Assembly: GCA_030765045.1 (NCBI GenBank)
Contig: CM060965.1
Coordinates: forward strand, 61,098,787-61,162,786
Length of the DNA: 64,000 bases
Origin: Tenodera sinensis
Lineage: Eukaryota; Arthropoda; Insecta; Mantodea; Mantidae
Direction of reading: 5' to 3'
Below the pieces are notes generated by a model, which was given only the letters and a program-made list of their open reading frames with translations, was not told where the DNA came from and did not search any database. Below, one piece after another: positions 43,601 through 56,100 of the stretch. Positions within the stretch are counted from its first letter, which is position 1. Every line of letters starts with the position of its first letter. The position numbers and the translations under genes are program-made.

Positions 43601-46600
43601 CACAGGATTATTTCTAAGGATCTGTGTCTATGGAAAGTGTGTGCAAGTTGTGGAAATGAATGGATGCCTCAACTCCAAAAAAAGGCAAAAGTTGTTGCAT
43701 CGGTTGTCAAGGTCATCACAACGATATTCTTGGATTCGAAGGGAGTACTGCTAATCGATTACCTGCTCCATGGGGCCACGATGACAGCTGCTCGCTATTG
43801 TGAGGTGCTGAGAAAACTCAAAAGAGCCATACAAAACAAAAGGAAGGGAAAGTTGAGCAAAACAGTTTTTCTGGTCCCCGATAACACTCGCCCGCATGCT
43901 GCTCATGAAACTCAAGCCCTTTTGAGCAGTTTCGATGGGATGTTTTCGGTCATCCATCTAGTGCACCTGACCTTGCACCGAGTGATTACCATCTTTTTCC
44001 GGAGTTGCAGCAACATCTTGGGGGAAGGTGCTTCGTAAATGACGAGGAACTGAAACAAGAAGTGGAAAGATGGCTATCCAGTTTGGCGGGAGAGTGGTTT
44101 GACATTGGGTTAAAAAAACTGTTACCACGGTATCAAAAATGTATTTAGGTTCAAGGAAATTATGTGGAAAAATAGGTACTGAATGTACTTTCAAAATATA
44201 CCCTTTTTAAAATATTTAAACGTTTTGTTGTTTTTTTAAAAAATAGTGCAAGTTACTTTTGAGACGCCCCTCGTATATTTATGTATATATTTTCCATTTT
44301 ACTAGTACTTTTAGTTTTTATTGAAGTTTATATCTGGCTTTTACCATGCTGATGACCATGCAGTTGAGTGCTCTTAAACCTACATCTCTCTCCCATTGAC
44401 TTAGGGCTAGAAATACCTTTACTACCAGATTTAGCTTCTTATTTTGAGAGTTGCATTTTTCCATGCCCTATTATAGTTAACCTGGGTTGAACATCAAAAT
44501 TAGCAGATGACTCATGGAATGGAATGTTTAAGAATTAAGGAACTTCAGGTTCATTTTTGCCAAGTATGGCATAACCTTCTTCTTTTATAGCTGTATTGCT
44601 GCCTGGTCAACAAGCATTCAAGTATTTTGGGGGTTTTAACAGTCCGACAACGAGGTCATCAAGTATCTGTGTAACACATTTTATGTATGCCAGAAGTGTT
44701 GTAAACAGTAAAGTTTTCATTACTGACATAAAAATTACCTATACAATTATTTTTCTAACAATATTTTGTTTTTTCTTTACTTGTTTTTAAAAAAAGTTGT
44801 TGTTGTTCTTAGCTAATGCTGGATTTCTGACAATGAAGTCATTAATCCTCTTGCTCTCCAATATTTTTCACAGGGTAGATCATAATGGACAATGAACAAA
44901 ATGAAAAAATAGATGCTTAAATAAATCTAGGATCCATAGAGCTTAGTTACCTAACAATCTTTTCAGGACAGGAGAAAATCCTGGATAAAACCTTAACTAG
45001 ATAACTCACACTAACCATGATTTGAACTCAGGACCTCTGGAATATGATGCAACATGCTATCCCCATATCAGAGAGGCCATATACACTATATTGCTTAATT
45101 TCTAAAAATGTTTGCATGTGTTCCCAACAATAAGTGAATACATTGTCCTATCTGTTATCATTTCTTTCTCCTGTGCCAATGATCTTCATATGGACATTTT
45201 AGTAGTGTTTAACGTCCATTTCTGCTCTATAAGGCATCACAGACAATGAATGCTGATGAACATGAAATTATATGATAATTGGGGAACATTCTGTAAACCT
45301 AGTTTAGGGCAATTCCCCAACATTTGCCAATTATAAAGACTGAGGATGACCTGGAAAAAAAGTCAGTCATATGGTTCACAAGTCCATATCTTAATGACCT
45401 CAGCTACCCATGAAGGTATCCACATGGGCATGAGCAATAAATCTGGCAATACTGTTGTTTGCACTCCATAAAATATTTATCATCAACTGAGAGTGTACAA
45501 AGGTCGTCTCCTTAGCGCGATAGTAGCGCTGCTGCTTACCAAGTGGGGCACCCAGGTTTGATTCCCACTTACTGGTACGGGGATTTTCTCCCACTGGGAG
45601 ACCTGGGTCAGGGTACACTCAGCCTCATTAGGTCCCTGATGGGCCTATTGAGGAGCTACTTGATTGAAAAGTAGCAGCCCCTGGTCGAGATGGCTGCATA
45701 ACCGGCTGGGAGGGACCAAGACACTGAACATCCCACCTCCAGTATTGCACCCCACTCATGACACCTGTGGTGGGCAGAGGTGAGAGATGCAGCAGCCTGG
45801 CGGCAGGCCTTGGCCTGGATGGGCTGTTATGCCATGGGGTTACATTAAGAGTGCACAAATAATAATACTTGAATTTTCTACAAAGCAGCCTTAAAGTAAC
45901 CTTTAGTTTACATTATAATGAAAAAATGAGTTAGATTGAAACACTTAACATCACTTACATGTAATTAGTCTTGACTGGTTTCAAGAGCTTAACTGGCTCT
46001 CATCATCAGAACTAACCAACTCATTTTTTCATTTAATTTAGATTCACATTACTGTTACTAGCTTATTATAAAAAGATACGTAGTTTTAGTTTACATATCT
46101 AAGCAAAAATGTCTTCTATGATATTACCTTAACATATAAGTGTAAAGAATTTCGAGATCATTAATTTCATCTAAAACAAAATCAAACCTTTTCTGTCCCA
46201 CTCGATGACATCGATCCTCTGCCTGTTTGTCGTTGTATGGATTAAAATCCACATCATGGATGATAACTGTATCAGCAGCGGTTAGGTTGATTCCCAAACC
46301 TCCAGCTCGTGTTGAAAGCAGGAATATAAATATTGATTCATCATTGTTGAATTTATCAATTAATTCCTGCCTGAAATAAAAATACTTGAGGTTAAATTTC
46401 CAAAGGACTTTCAGTTTCTTTAGATTAAATTACATTGCTCTGCTTATATATTCCAATGTTAGATATTACTCCTGATAGCTAAGAGCAGCTAAGTTTAACA
46501 GCTAAAGAGAGAGAATGCTGACATGGTATACCTAGAGGTCACTGGGGTGCTTCCGTCGAGCCTTAGGAACTGATAAGAGCGTATTTTCATGTACTCTTGA

Positions 46601-49600
46601 AGAATGTCTAACATCATAACAAACTGGCTGAATATAAGCACCCGGTGGCCCTCTTCCTTCAGCTTTGGCAGTAGTTCATCTAATTTTTGGAATTTCCCAG
46701 ATTCCAATACTATTTTCTTTGGAAGAGAAAAGCCACTCACACTCTGTTGGGAAAAACAAACTGGTTGTGAAACATAATAACTTAGAAATTTATTTGCTTA
46801 TGCAATCCCTTCTTAATTTATCGATTAAGCAGGGCTTTTTAAAGATGAGATTAACTGTCCTTCGACACCTTTCTCTACAATGCTAAATTTGCATTTTTGG
46901 ACATATGCTATAGTTCAGTAAAGTATATTAGTGAGTGGAATTCTCATGTATCACACAAACAATGAGACAGGCAAAATATGAAATTTCATGTTCTAAATCA
47001 TGCTTGTTGTCATTATGGGAACAAGTATTTTCACATTTTGCATTGTGTAGAATTCAATGCACATGACAAAAAAATTCATATTTTATATTTTACAGAATCT
47101 TCATACTGTTTCCTATTTTGTAAGATTTATGAATTTTTACTTTTGGAATAATTTCTGTCAGCCATGAATTAGGATTTCCAGACATTCTATTCACAGTTTT
47201 CTGATACACACATTTATAAAACCCTAGTCATTCTTTTTCCAGCAAGTCAAGTACAGTTGAGATAATGTAGAATTCCTCTATGTAATATCATGCACAAAAT
47301 TAAACTCCCTCTATTCTTCAAGAGTTTGTATTTTTCTGAATTATGGCATGCTGTAATTACAAAGCAAGAACAAAGCAACCAGTAACTTTTTTCTTCTAAG
47401 TTTGACAATTTTACAATTATTGAAATCTATAAACTCCATCTAATTTGTTGCATTTCATTTGATATTTTATTATTAAATATGGACAACAATTTACAAAGCC
47501 TTTGTTTCTTAATCTAATGAAGTGAACCTACTTCAAATCCTTAAAGTACAAGATATTTTGGGTTTAAAATACATATTTCACAATATTTTGGTTTTTTTTT
47601 TCCATTGTATTTTCTTATTTTGGCAAACTAATTTTATATTTTGACACATTTTTCTTCAGATTTTGCCTATCTCTAGTTATAAGACATAGCCCTTTTTTAT
47701 AGGACATCTAAATTCATAGTGTACCTTATAATTAAATGCCAGCTGATGAAGTTGGTAATCTGACATTACTTCCAGATCTTGTAGTATGTATTCTGCATTT
47801 GTTTCCTTGTAGAAAGGATCAGCAGCTAATCTCTGAGCCATAGTCACTAACTGTTCATCTATAAAATAATACCGTAGAAGAGCTGGATGGTTGGCCATCT
47901 TTCTAAGCTGCATCATCATGGCCATTCCACTTACTTCATTCTCGCTGTCTTCAAGCTGAGTTTTAAGCAATAAAAAATTGTTAATAAAATACATGCAGAA
48001 ACAGCATGGTGAAGTAATCAGTCAGCATAGCAAGCTGCAAAATTAACATAGATCTAAAATAAGAACAAAATAGAAACTAAAAGCTTCACTTACCTTAGTA
48101 ATTGCTGCAAGTTCTTTAAATGCTGCTGACTAGTTTCAAGGTGCTTTCACTGCATTATTCATTTAAATAAAACTTTGAAAATGAAGGAAAGCACCTTGAA
48201 ACTAGTCAGCAGCATTTAAAGAACTTGCAGCAATTACTAAGATAAGTGAAGCTTTTAGTTTCTAATTTGGTCTTATTTCAGATTGCGTTGCTTCACTTTT
48301 AATAGCTTCTATTTTTCTTTGAATTAACATAGACATTTACCTAGAAATTTAGAGTATACATAAGTATACATAAATAAAAAGAATAATTTAAAGGGGTATA
48401 AATAAAAATACAGAAGACCCAAACTTTATGTTCTGCAAGTTAACACTTTTTCATTTAAATTTTTTACAGTCTTCAATTTTTCTAGCCTTAAAATGTATTA
48501 TTTTAACCTGATATTTACTCATGTAATTCTAAACTTCCTGCAATTTGCATAATTAAAGTTTTCAAGAGCACACTAAAGATGGTGCAAGCCTAACTCACAG
48601 ACATCATGGTTCCAATTACAAACAATCAAAAGCAGAAACTGGCAATATTTATTTTTCTTTATAAGTCAGTTTTGTCTTCAGAGTGCATATGCCCTGCAGC
48701 ACTTCCTAACTTTAACCTATGAATTCTCTTTATGCACCATTTATACATTTACTACATTAGCACATGTTATGAATATGAAAAGTGATAGTGATCAGAAATT
48801 AAAATCTATACAACATATGATAATTCCAAGATTTTATAAGGAATTAAAACTTTACTAAATAAAAGAGTTACATTTTAGGATCAATTTTATAGGATATTCT
48901 TTAGTTATAATTTGGTTTTGATTTGTACAAGCATCTGCTCATGCACATTTGTACACTGCTTTGATTTTGCTATCAGCCAAAATGGTATAATTGTTTGTAT
49001 TTGCTCACATTCGAGTCCCTGGATCTTGTATCAATTTTTATTTTCCCCTCAGGAACCACTATCACGAACTTCACCATGGTATTAAACTACAGCTGAGCAA
49101 ATTGAGGTACTTGCCCATGCCTATGGAGGCACAGGCACCATCTCAACCACTATTACAGCAAGTACCCTTCTTTTGAGAGGAAAAAGGAAAAGCACTGGTT
49201 AGGGAAGTGATGAACACAACTGTACTTATACAATGGATGTGTACTGGGAAGATATTCAGAAAGAAGTAGTTCTGTCTTGAAATTTGAGTATTGGAAGTCA
49301 GAAAAAATTTGTTTCTGAGGGGCACCAGAAAAATGCATCGCAGGCACCATGGCACCTGTGGGTACTGTGTTGGATAGCGCCAACCAAATGTATTGGAGCT
49401 TGTAAACTGCCCCTCTCTTCACTACACAAGCACCAACATTTTTCTAAAAATGCTTTTGAATTCAGGGGATTTAAAACACATATGTCCAGTGAAATTCTGA
49501 TACTGTCTTATGTAGTGCCTTATTTGTAAATCCTGGTCAGCTGCTTTGCAACCCGCTGCTGCTAGTTGGGTTACATATTCACAGCGGATGATGCAAGCAA

Positions 49601-50057
49601 AATCTTCTGAAACATGTCCTGTTAATTTACAGTGTATGTGAAGCAACAATGTTCCACAACTCAAGTCACAACATTCATTCATGTATTCAACCATTTGTTT
49701 CTGGTGCAGATGATTTAATATTTGGTGACTGAAATCACAGCAAAACACCAATGAAACAACTAGTGATTGAAACTCACCTTCTCTGCAGTTTGCTTTGAGA
49801 ACACACGAACAAGCTCATCATATTTCTCCTGCTGACTGTCACTAAGAGGGCACAATAGTGTCTCATCCTTCTTCTTGGGTAAGTCTTTAAGTACTTCACT
49901 CTTTAGTCTCCGAAGAACAAATGGTTTCATTATATTCCGTGCTTGAGTAACCTGTGCCTGGTCAAATGCAGGCAACTCATCTTCATTTGTGTTTTTGGTG
50001 CCATCACGCTAAGACAAGATAAAATATTATATAATAATGATAATGATAATAATAATG

Positions 50058-50142
<85 letters not shown>

Positions 50143-53100
50143 TATAAAGACAGTACAAAAAATATACAGGTATATATTTCTTACAAATGGAAGATAAGTA
50201 GACTGATGCAGTTATTATCAATGAACAATCTTGAGTCATACTAATATAAAAAACATCGCTTAGCTGCCCCTGTAACTCAGGGCACCTACCTGCATATGAG
50301 GAATCCCAGACTTCATTCGTCTTGGGAGTGGGAATTTTTCTTTAGCTAAGATTTTTCTCTATCCTCCCCTGAGTCTGGAAGTATGAATGAGAGGAGAAAA
50401 TGTGTGTGCATGTGTGCGTGTGTTTTCATCTATATAATCCAATGATAACCGTACACAACTTAATACTACTGCCAATATGTCAATATGCTCCAAAGGTAAA
50501 GGTCATTGATATGACTATTGCAATTAAAAGGGAAGTATAAATGGTATAGTTTAAAAAATTAAACAAAAATAAAATAAAACACAATACATTGCTTATCAGT
50601 AGGGCAAGGCAATTAATGATTTTGCATCTTTTCCTTATGAAGGTTGAAACATTGCTTGCATATACAGAAAGGTATGGCATTGACTAACGAGTTAAATAAA
50701 AGCAATTTGTTAGGGCATATTTGTGCATTTTCTTACTTTTTTTACAGATAAGTCATTTTTTTGGCAATTTTAGGTTATTTTGAGTATTTTTAACACTTTT
50801 CCGGAAGGTTGGGAGATTATTTGTATTTAATTAATTTTTTTAAAATTAAAATTCAGTATTTTTCCTTGTCAATAAAATTTCTTGGATTTAAGTAAATGCT
50901 ATGCTAACTCCTACCCCTATTTTTCAAGGAATGTTCATTATGAACTGGCCCACTTCTAGAAATTCAATTTTTAGAGCTTAAGCTACCCCCTACCCATATT
51001 TTTCAAGGAATGTGGTTAGTGGACTTGCCCACACTCCCAAGGAAATTCCTATATCCAGGTAAAATGGCATTGTTGTGCTGTTAAGTGAGGTAATCCGTTG
51101 TTCCTAGCGCCTGTATGAGCACCATAAGAGCAAAATGCCTAAAGTGAAGAGAAGTAATAGTTTTAAATTGAAGGTATTTGTTTCAAAATATAGAGAAAAT
51201 ATTTTTACACGGAAGGTCATATATTATTCTGCAAGATCTGTGATGTGAGAGTGGCTGTGGAAAAAACGTTTACGGTAGAACAACATATGTCACGGGAGAA
51301 GCATAAACGTGGCCTGCAACAACTTGAAAATAAATCCAGTGTAAGCTTACAGCAGATGCTTCTGGGCGAAACTCATTCAACATTTTCGCCATTTTGTGAG
51401 AAATTATGTGAAGCATTTTTATCTGCCGATATTCCACTTCACAAGCTGAATCTTACTAAGCTCCGTGTTTTCTTAGAAGAGGAGACAGGAAAATTAATTT
51501 CAGATCCCAGAATATTGAGAAGAACCTACATGGATTGGTACTACAACAAAACTTTGCAACAAATAAGAAAAAGGATTGGAGAAAAGAATACATTAATTTG
51601 TATCCATCGACAAGACAACAGACTCTGTAGGCCGTTATGTAGCAAATGTTATTGTTGGAGTTCTAGAAGCACACAGCCCCGGAGAACAATTTCTATTACA
51701 TTGTGAGCAGCTGGACAAAGTGAACTATTCAACCATAAGTAGTATTTGACCATGCATTGAGAATACTTTGGCCTAATAGATTTCAAAATTCCAATGTATT
51801 GCTTTTTATAACAGACGCAGCACCCAACATGATAAAAGCTGCTTCTTCTTTAAGTGCACTCTACCCAAAAATGGTGCATGTGACATATTTAGCGCACGCA
51901 TTACACCAGGTCGCAGAAGAAGTACGTACAAATTTTCCTGAAGTGGATAAATTAATTGGATGCTTCAAGAAAGTATTCTTGAAAGCACCCTCTCAAGTTG
52001 TAGCATTCAAAGCAGCAGCTCCAGAAATTCAACTGCCCTTTTCACCTGTTTTGACTAGATGGGGAACATGGCTCAAGGCTTGTAGTTATTATTGCAAGAA
52101 TTTTGACGTAGTGAAGAAAGTGGTTGATTCTTTTGACAATGCTGAGTCTGTGTCAATCAAAAAGGTGCAAGAACTGCTGGTTGATAATGAAATTGCGGGT
52201 AAACTTTCTTACATAAACACCAATTTTGGATTCCTTCCTGATGCAATAACTTCTCTGGAAAAATCCCAAGTAACATTAATGGAACAGCTACAAATAGTGG
52301 ATAAAGTAGTGAATGATTTGAGCCATGCATATGGTAAAGTAGGTGATGCAGTGGCAATGAAAATAAAGAAGTGTATAGACAAGAACAGGGGGTACAAAGC
52401 ATTGTGTTCAATTGGCAGTGCTTTGTCTGATGAACAGTTTTCTCTTGCTGACTGTGAGTTAAATCCAGGAGATATTGCTTGCTTTTAATAAGCTCCAATC
52501 GTTTCCGTTGAAGTAGAGAGGAGCTTTTCCATTTATAAGTCAGTACTAGCAGATAATAGACAGTCATTTTCCTTTGAGAATCTCCACCAATTTGTGATTG
52601 TTAACTGCAACTTAAAATTGTTATAAAAGTGCACTGAAATGGAATTTCGTCAATAAAAGATACTCTAACATGTATATTTGTAATTTTCTTTTAATATTTT
52701 GATTTTATGTTATATTTTATGTAACATAGTAACAAAGTGAGTGCTTAATGTAGAAATCATGATGATGATGATTATGATTAATAACATTTTTATTGACAAT
52801 TCTTTATTTTTTGGTAACTTTAACATTTTTGGGGTCATCTTTTTGGGTCATTTTTTGTAACTTTTAGGTCATAAATGCATTTTTTATTTTGCATTTTTTA
52901 CCAAATTATAGGTCATTAAATGCCTGGCCCTACTTATCAGTATTAAGCATTTAAAGCTATTAAGTGATGCATCTGACTCAAGGTATATTCATCGACAAAA
53001 CATATAGTTGTAAACATGTTAACAATACAACTAGTAATTAGAAAATGCCGCATTCTCTTCCAATGACTCCACAGATTCCCATCAATAATTTAAATGCACA

Positions 53101-56100
53101 AAAGAAAAACAATTGCCTGGCTTAGGTTATTTCCTTTACCTCATAGCTTTCTCACTCCCTTTTGAATGCCAATTAACTTCAGGTGTTGATTAACTTTATT
53201 TACTGAACAGGCCTGTGTAGCATTAGCAAGAGAATTGCAAATGTTGACCAACTAGAACCCTAAGCTACCCTACTGCAGGTAGCACTTCCACTAGTAGAAG
53301 AGTGACAAAATTACAGAGTTGTCACTACTCATGCACTGCTCCCTTGCTTATTTTTAACTTTGTACCGAGCTAGGTCAAGCACAATACATTGTGAATCTTA
53401 AAGGTACTAAAGATGACATTGGGCTGAAGATGACAGGAAAGAAACCTAAGGGTTGGCCCGAGCCCGTGCAGACCTCTACTGTATACATGTAGGTGAATAG
53501 TTTGGATCTCTTGTAATTTACTGTGTGGTGTGACATTATTGCTGGGTTTCTTGATGAAATGTGGAACCTATCAAGATATCCAAACTGTCCACAAATTTGG
53601 ATGTGCCATAGCTTCCTAACCAAGTATTTACAGATATGGGTTCCAGCTTGAAAAATGTTCAGTTTAAGATTCTGCCCACATACTAAACATTGTCAGTTAT
53701 ATTATGAAAAAACTGAAGCTATTAACAGCGAAGCAATACAATTCTAAAGGTTATAACAAATATCTTAGAGACTATATGCTTTACTTATCTTAATATCTAC
53801 TGAAAGTTCTTGAAATTAAACGTTTAATTTTAAAAATTTTCAGCAGATATTAAGGTAAGTGAAGTTTATAGTCCTTTAAGGTATTTGCTATAATCTTTAC
53901 TTGTCATGTTTTTTCTAGACACCCTGTGCATGCGTTAAAGCCTGGTGATGACTATAAATGAGAATAAAATAGGAAAATGAATACTCCATATACAATCAAG
54001 AATAGGAATGGGAGGCAGCAATCCTAACTCAATTTCATAGTTGGAATTTATTGGTTTCTAACACTACTTTGCAAGAAATTAGAAAGAGAACCTGAATGAG
54101 AAAAGAAAATGAAACCATTTTTAGTACTTAGGCTTTTAATTCACAATTAACATGCTGGAAACATGAGAGCATTTTGTTTTTTTCAAGCCTACTACAACAG
54201 AAAGCTCCAGCAGCTGTTAAGAATCATGGCCCCTGATGTAGACCATTTTCTAAAAGAAGACATCCACAATAAGCGTACAGTAAGTTAAGAATGGAAACAT
54301 GAAACTTAACTAGCTTTTAATTGATTGTGCACACTTGCATTAAAAAAGCATATGTTTAACTTTTTTTCCCATTCCTGTTCTAGGGAAATTGTGCACCAGA
54401 CCTAATACTACTGATATAATGACTTGAGTGGTAGTGAGTGAGTGGAGTTTAAGGGCCTGTCAACTGCTAGGTCCTTTGGGCCCATATTGTCTTGCTTAAT
54501 ATGTTATAACTAATCTATGGATAAACTGAGTCGGATATTGAATCATTTACCCAACATTCCTGAAACCAACAACACACACAACAGATTTTGACACTTGGTA
54601 GGAAATTCTAATCTTAAAAAACACAAACAATGAATTTAAATTATTATTTATTTATGCCAACAAACTTACTGTTGGTGTTTTTAAACACACAAGCCGTGTG
54701 TGGGCAAAGTTTGAGAGGTAGAACTGGAACTTAAAAATGCAATGCCACAACTGGGATTTGAACCACAGACCTTCCGCTTACCGGGCAGCTGCTCTACCAC
54801 TGAGCTATTGTGACAAACTGCCAGAATGGCATTAAATTCTCAAACCAGTTCGTATTTCTCCTGGTAAACCACAAAGGCAGTCTCACATCAGAGACAAACT
54901 ACCCCAATGGTAATTACCAGGAGAAATACGAACTGGTTTGAGAATTTAATGCCATTCTGGCAGTTTGTCAGAATAGCTCAGTGGTAGAGCAGCCGCCCGG
55001 TAAGCGGAAGGTCTGTGGTTCAAATCCCAGTTGTGGCATTGAATTTTTAAGTTGCAGTTCTACCTCTCAAATGAATTTGAATTTTGAATTGCTATTCTAA
55101 ATTAACTATGGAAGTCATCACCACAGTTATAGTCCCTGCTAGCTTAAAGTGGGACGCACATAAACACTGCAATTGTATCACTCCGCCAACAAATACGTGT
55201 TGACATTTTCTGCACTCAGCTGTTTATGTGAGAGAGCATAGATTTCACAGCCGGAGTCAATATAACTAGGCTTTTATAGTTCCTGTTTGTTTCATTTCCA
55301 TTCTCACATTTGAAACAATGTACATAGAAATACCAGTTGCCAGTTGGGTTACATCTTCACAGTCAGTGTTATATTGTTGAAAAAATAAGTTAAACACATT
55401 TAATAAACTAGTCTTCACCACTTCTTAGAGGCTCAGTCCTATATGTGATCTGCAAGAGGAAATGGACCAAGAGGACCTTCAAATATGCCCGGCCACTTCT
55501 AGTGCCCCATCTATTGGTGAGCAAGAGGATTAATGCCTTCAGTGTCAGAAATCCAGCATTAGCAAACAACAACTTCTCAGAGGGTTTCTGCTTTTATGTT
55601 TCTGAACACTACTCCACCTCAATGACTGCACACACATTACTAATAATACGAGTGTCAGAGCATCGCTTCACTGCAGTAACAACGCTATCAGAGAAGTACC
55701 GAGTAGTAAATGGAAGTAAAATATTTATTCTCATGTTTAAATGTTTTAGAAGTTGAATTATAATATTTATTCATCCCAATCATTACTTGAATGTATCAAA
55801 TAAGTGATAATATATGAAATACAGTAAGGAACTATTTCCAATTCCGCTTCACCATTTCATTTGCTCTAAAAGTTGTGCTGTGATAATGTTCACATACATA
55901 CAGCTTGTCTAAAACACCTTGACACTCCATATGCGCAAGTGAGAAATGTGGAGAAGTGGTGAGAGTGGTGAGGGAGCAAGTGACTAGAAGATCATCAAAA
56001 CTTGGAGTGCAGTCACATATACAACATATGAACTTGTCACTCTCACGGCAACTGGAAGACTGACCTCCACTTCTCTTTTATGCAAGTGAACTGCTCAGTG

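Noticed and set aside
50027..50239. Poly-leucine/isoleucine protein
   Set aside because: The frame runs through a (TAA)n microsatellite inside a SMARCAD1 intron.
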